From: DASUPK01 sp963744105
GTDB taxonomy: Bacteria > Actinomycetota > Thermoleophilia > Solirubrobacterales > 70-9
Length of the DNA stretch: 64,000 nucleotides
Assembly (NCBI GenBank): GCA_963744105.1
Contig: CAVUSJ010000002.1
Span: forward strand, 62,001 to 126,000
Direction: 5' to 3'
The notes under the pieces were generated by a model. The model saw only the letters and a list, made by a program, of their open reading frames with translations, ran no database searches and had not been told where the DNA came from. A program made the position numbers and the translations under genes. Positions 62,638 to 64,000 of the stretch are shown here, in pieces; the stretch's first letter is position 1; the number at the start of each line of letters is the position of its first letter.

Positions 62638-63755
62638 GCGGCGACCTTCCTGCCCGGGACGGAGCGCTCCCCCGCCGCGGGATAGGCGAAGCAGCCCGAG
62701 ACCCGGAAGGCGGCGGCGCGGCGGGTGCCGCTCGGCGTGACCAGGTAGCTGCCGGCCCCCAGACGTCGCAGGGATCGGGGCAGCGACGACCCGGCCGTCA
62801 CCCAGAGCACGGCCGCTCCGGACCCCACCTGGGGCATGGGCGGCCCGGAGCGCGGGTCCGCGACGGCGATCCGCACGTGCGCCTCGGGCCAGTTCCGCAG
62901 GGACGGGTCGATGGAGAGCGCGCGCCGCTCTCCCGGCACGAGCAGGTCGCAGCCGCCCGCCCGCGCGAGCTCGACGCAGAGGGAGGCGGCGGCGCGCATC
63001 GCCCGCTCGCGCTGGGTCACGCTCCCGCCGCGTGGATCGAAGACGACGAGCGGCCGGGGCTCACCGCCGGCGATCAGCTGGCGCTCGATCATCTCTCCGC
63101 TGCGCGCCACGGCCGGCCAGTGGATCCGCGACGCCGGGCTGCCCTCCCGGTAGGGCCGCAGCCCGTCGACCTCGAACTGCGCCAGACCGCCGCGCCGCGA
63201 GGTGGCGTCGCTCGCCCGGCCCGAGCCGGAGGACTGACCGCCCGGCTCGGAGCCCGCGCCCGCCCAGCGCACCGGATCGATCCGCGGGAGGACCACCAGC
63301 TCGCCGGAGCCGCCCGAGTCGAGCTCGCGCTGCCAGAGCCCGAGCGGATCACGGACCACCAGCCGCGCCGGGTCGAGCCGCCGCCGCCCGGGGCTCTCCA
63401 GCCAGACGTCACGGTGGACCCGCCGGCGCCAGCGCGGCCCGACCGGCACCGGGCGGTCGAGCAGCGGGTCGATCAGCTCGCCCCCGGGCGGCGGCACCAA
63501 GGTCCGCCGCAGCTCGATCCGCAGCGGATAGGGCTCGCTCTCCTCGAGGCGCCCCGGCCCGGCCTCGCGGACCAGGCGGCCACGCCGCGTCGCGAGCTCC
63601 ACCCAGCCGAATGCGCCGACCGCCAGCAGAAGCAGCGCGATCCCGCAGAGGAGCGCCGCGTCGAGTCCGAAGCCGAGCCCGACGAGGGTGAGGGACGCCC
63701 CGAGCGCCGCCGTCGCCGGCGCCCGGGGCGCACCGGACTCCCTCAGCTCGGTCAT
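62634..63755 (-). CDS. DUF58 domain-containing protein
   Basis: The 373-residue protein has two N-terminal helices (residues 15-50) and a beta-rich region. The DUF58 core then reads GLRPYREGSPASRIHWPAVA followed by RSGEMIERQL, and a vWA-like domain (PLVVFDPRGGSVTQRERAMR) follows. Its stop overlaps the transglutaminase start (GTGA), and its start is one base after the MoxR stop. In MoxR-DUF58-TgpA clusters these proteins are thought to form a chaperone-assisted membrane complex; the precise role is not known. Confidence 0.88.
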   Translation of the reverse strand: MTELRESGAPRAPATAALGASLTLVGLGFGLDAALLCGIALLLLAVGAFGWVELATRRGRLVREAGPGRLEESEPYPLRIELRRTLVPPPGGELIDPLLDRPVPVGPRWRRRVHRDVWLESPGRRRLDPARLVVRDPLGLWQRELDSGGSGELVVLPRIDPVRWAGAGSEPGGQSSGSGRASDATSRRGGLAQFEVDGLRPYREGSPASRIHWPAVARSGEMIERQLIAGGEPRPLVVFDPRGGSVTQRERAMRAAASLCVELARAGGCDLLVPGERRALSIDPSLRNWPEAHVRIAVADPRSGPPMPQVGSGAAVLWVTAGSSLPRSLRRLGAGSYLVTPSGTRRAAAFRVSGCFAYPAAGERSVPGRKVAA

Positions 63756-63756
63756 C

Positions 63757-64000
63757 TCACAGTGCGGGGACCCTGTCGATCGCCTCGCGGACCACGGTCT
63801 CGCGCTGGTCGCCGTCCACCTCGTAGGAGAGGAGCATCCGGTGAGAGAGGACGGATGGGGCGAGGGTCTGCACGTCGTCGGGCAGCACGTGGTCGCGGCC
63901 GTCGAGCGCGGCGAGCGCCTTCGCCGCTCGGAAGAGCATCAGCCCGGCGCGCGGGCTCGCCCCGAGCTCGACGCGCTCGTCCTCCCGGGTCGCCTCGCAG
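63757..64000 (-). CDS. MoxR family AAA ATPase, C-terminal part only
   Basis: About 80 C-terminal residues are visible before the window edge: ELGASPRAGLMLFRAAKALA, then LDGRDHVLPDDVQTLAPSVL and SHRMLLSYEVDGD. This is the AAA lid domain with the sensor-2 Arg in GASPRAG, typical of MoxR ATPases. The Walker motifs lie outside the window. It is the upstream gene of a coupled moxR-DUF58-tgpA operon. Confidence 0.9.
   Translation of the reverse strand, partial: CEATREDERVELGASPRAGLMLFRAAKALAALDGRDHVLPDDVQTLAPSVLSHRMLLSYEVDGDQRETVVREAIDRVPAL

Overview
The window is a 64 kb stretch of very GC-rich chromosome with dense, often overlapping genes, GTG and TTG starts, some apparently leaderless transcripts and no tRNA, rRNA, CRISPR array, insertion sequence or prophage that I can see. 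The mix of a WS/DGAT acyltransferase, MptB-like mannosyltransferase, PucR regulator, MprA-like two-component pair, SHOCT protein and several secreted proteins ending in Lys- or Cys-rich tails suggests an actinobacterium, most likely of the Thermoleophilia/Solirubrobacterales type. That placement is inference from gene content only.

Layout. 0-9.5 kb: a truncated zinc-ribbon gene, two membrane glycosyltransferases of the GT-C type, a SHOCT protein, a DoxX protein, a wax-ester/diacylglycerol acyltransferase followed by an acyl-ACP thioesterase, a cupin, an alpha/beta hydrolase and a coiled-coil NlpC/P60-like wall hydrolase. 9.5-15.4 kb: divergent osmC and arsR around palindromic operators, with arsR leading into a YgaP-like membrane protein and an MMPL exporter; then a secreted three-repeat protein and a secreted hydrolase. 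15.4-23.2 kb: a tetR / crotonase / sulfur-transfer (MBL plus rhodanese) operon divergent from an esterase-Baeyer-Villiger monooxygenase fusion, then ridA-ilvA and a class I amidotransferase. 23.2-27.6 kb: a PASTA protein and an SDR / aldehyde dehydrogenase pair divergent from a glutamine-synthetase-like ligase, probably amine catabolism.

27.6-36.5 kb holds a tightly coupled potassium-uptake operon: kdpD C-terminal half, kdpE, a 26-residue membrane peptide, kdpF, kdpA, kdpC, kdpB, an unknown helical protein, kdpD N-terminal half and a membrane-anchored UspA protein. KdpD is thus split, its two halves lie at opposite ends of the pump genes, and the pump order is A-C-B. 36.5-46.1 kb: a PuuD-like hydrolase, a cation antiporter, a Kup transporter, a glycerol-3-phosphate-type gene set (GlpA-like, GlpB-like, FGGY kinase) and an APC permease. 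Nearly every gene between 37.7 and 44.8 kb is broken by single-base frameshifts, although the protein motifs on both sides are intact.

46.2-52.7 kb is a minus-strand signalling run: GGDEF-EAL protein, two tandem paralogues of an unknown family, a STAS protein, a cNMP/CBS/DUF294 nucleotidyltransferase and a DnaQ-type exonuclease. The unknown family has a third member inside the kdp operon. 52.7-60.4 kb: a SnoaL-like protein, a 32-residue membrane peptide with a near-complete anti-Shine-Dalgarno match, a fatty acid desaturase divergent from a PucR regulator, an OmpR/HK pair and two lipoproteins. 60.4-64 kb: TgpA-like transglutaminase, DUF58 and MoxR genes, the last cut by the window end.

The most unusual items are the rearranged, split-sensor kdp operon; a 78-bp multi-hairpin repeat found twice, each time filling the gap between convergent genes; the esterase-monooxygenase fusion; and the three-member unknown family linked to kdp and to a second-messenger cluster.
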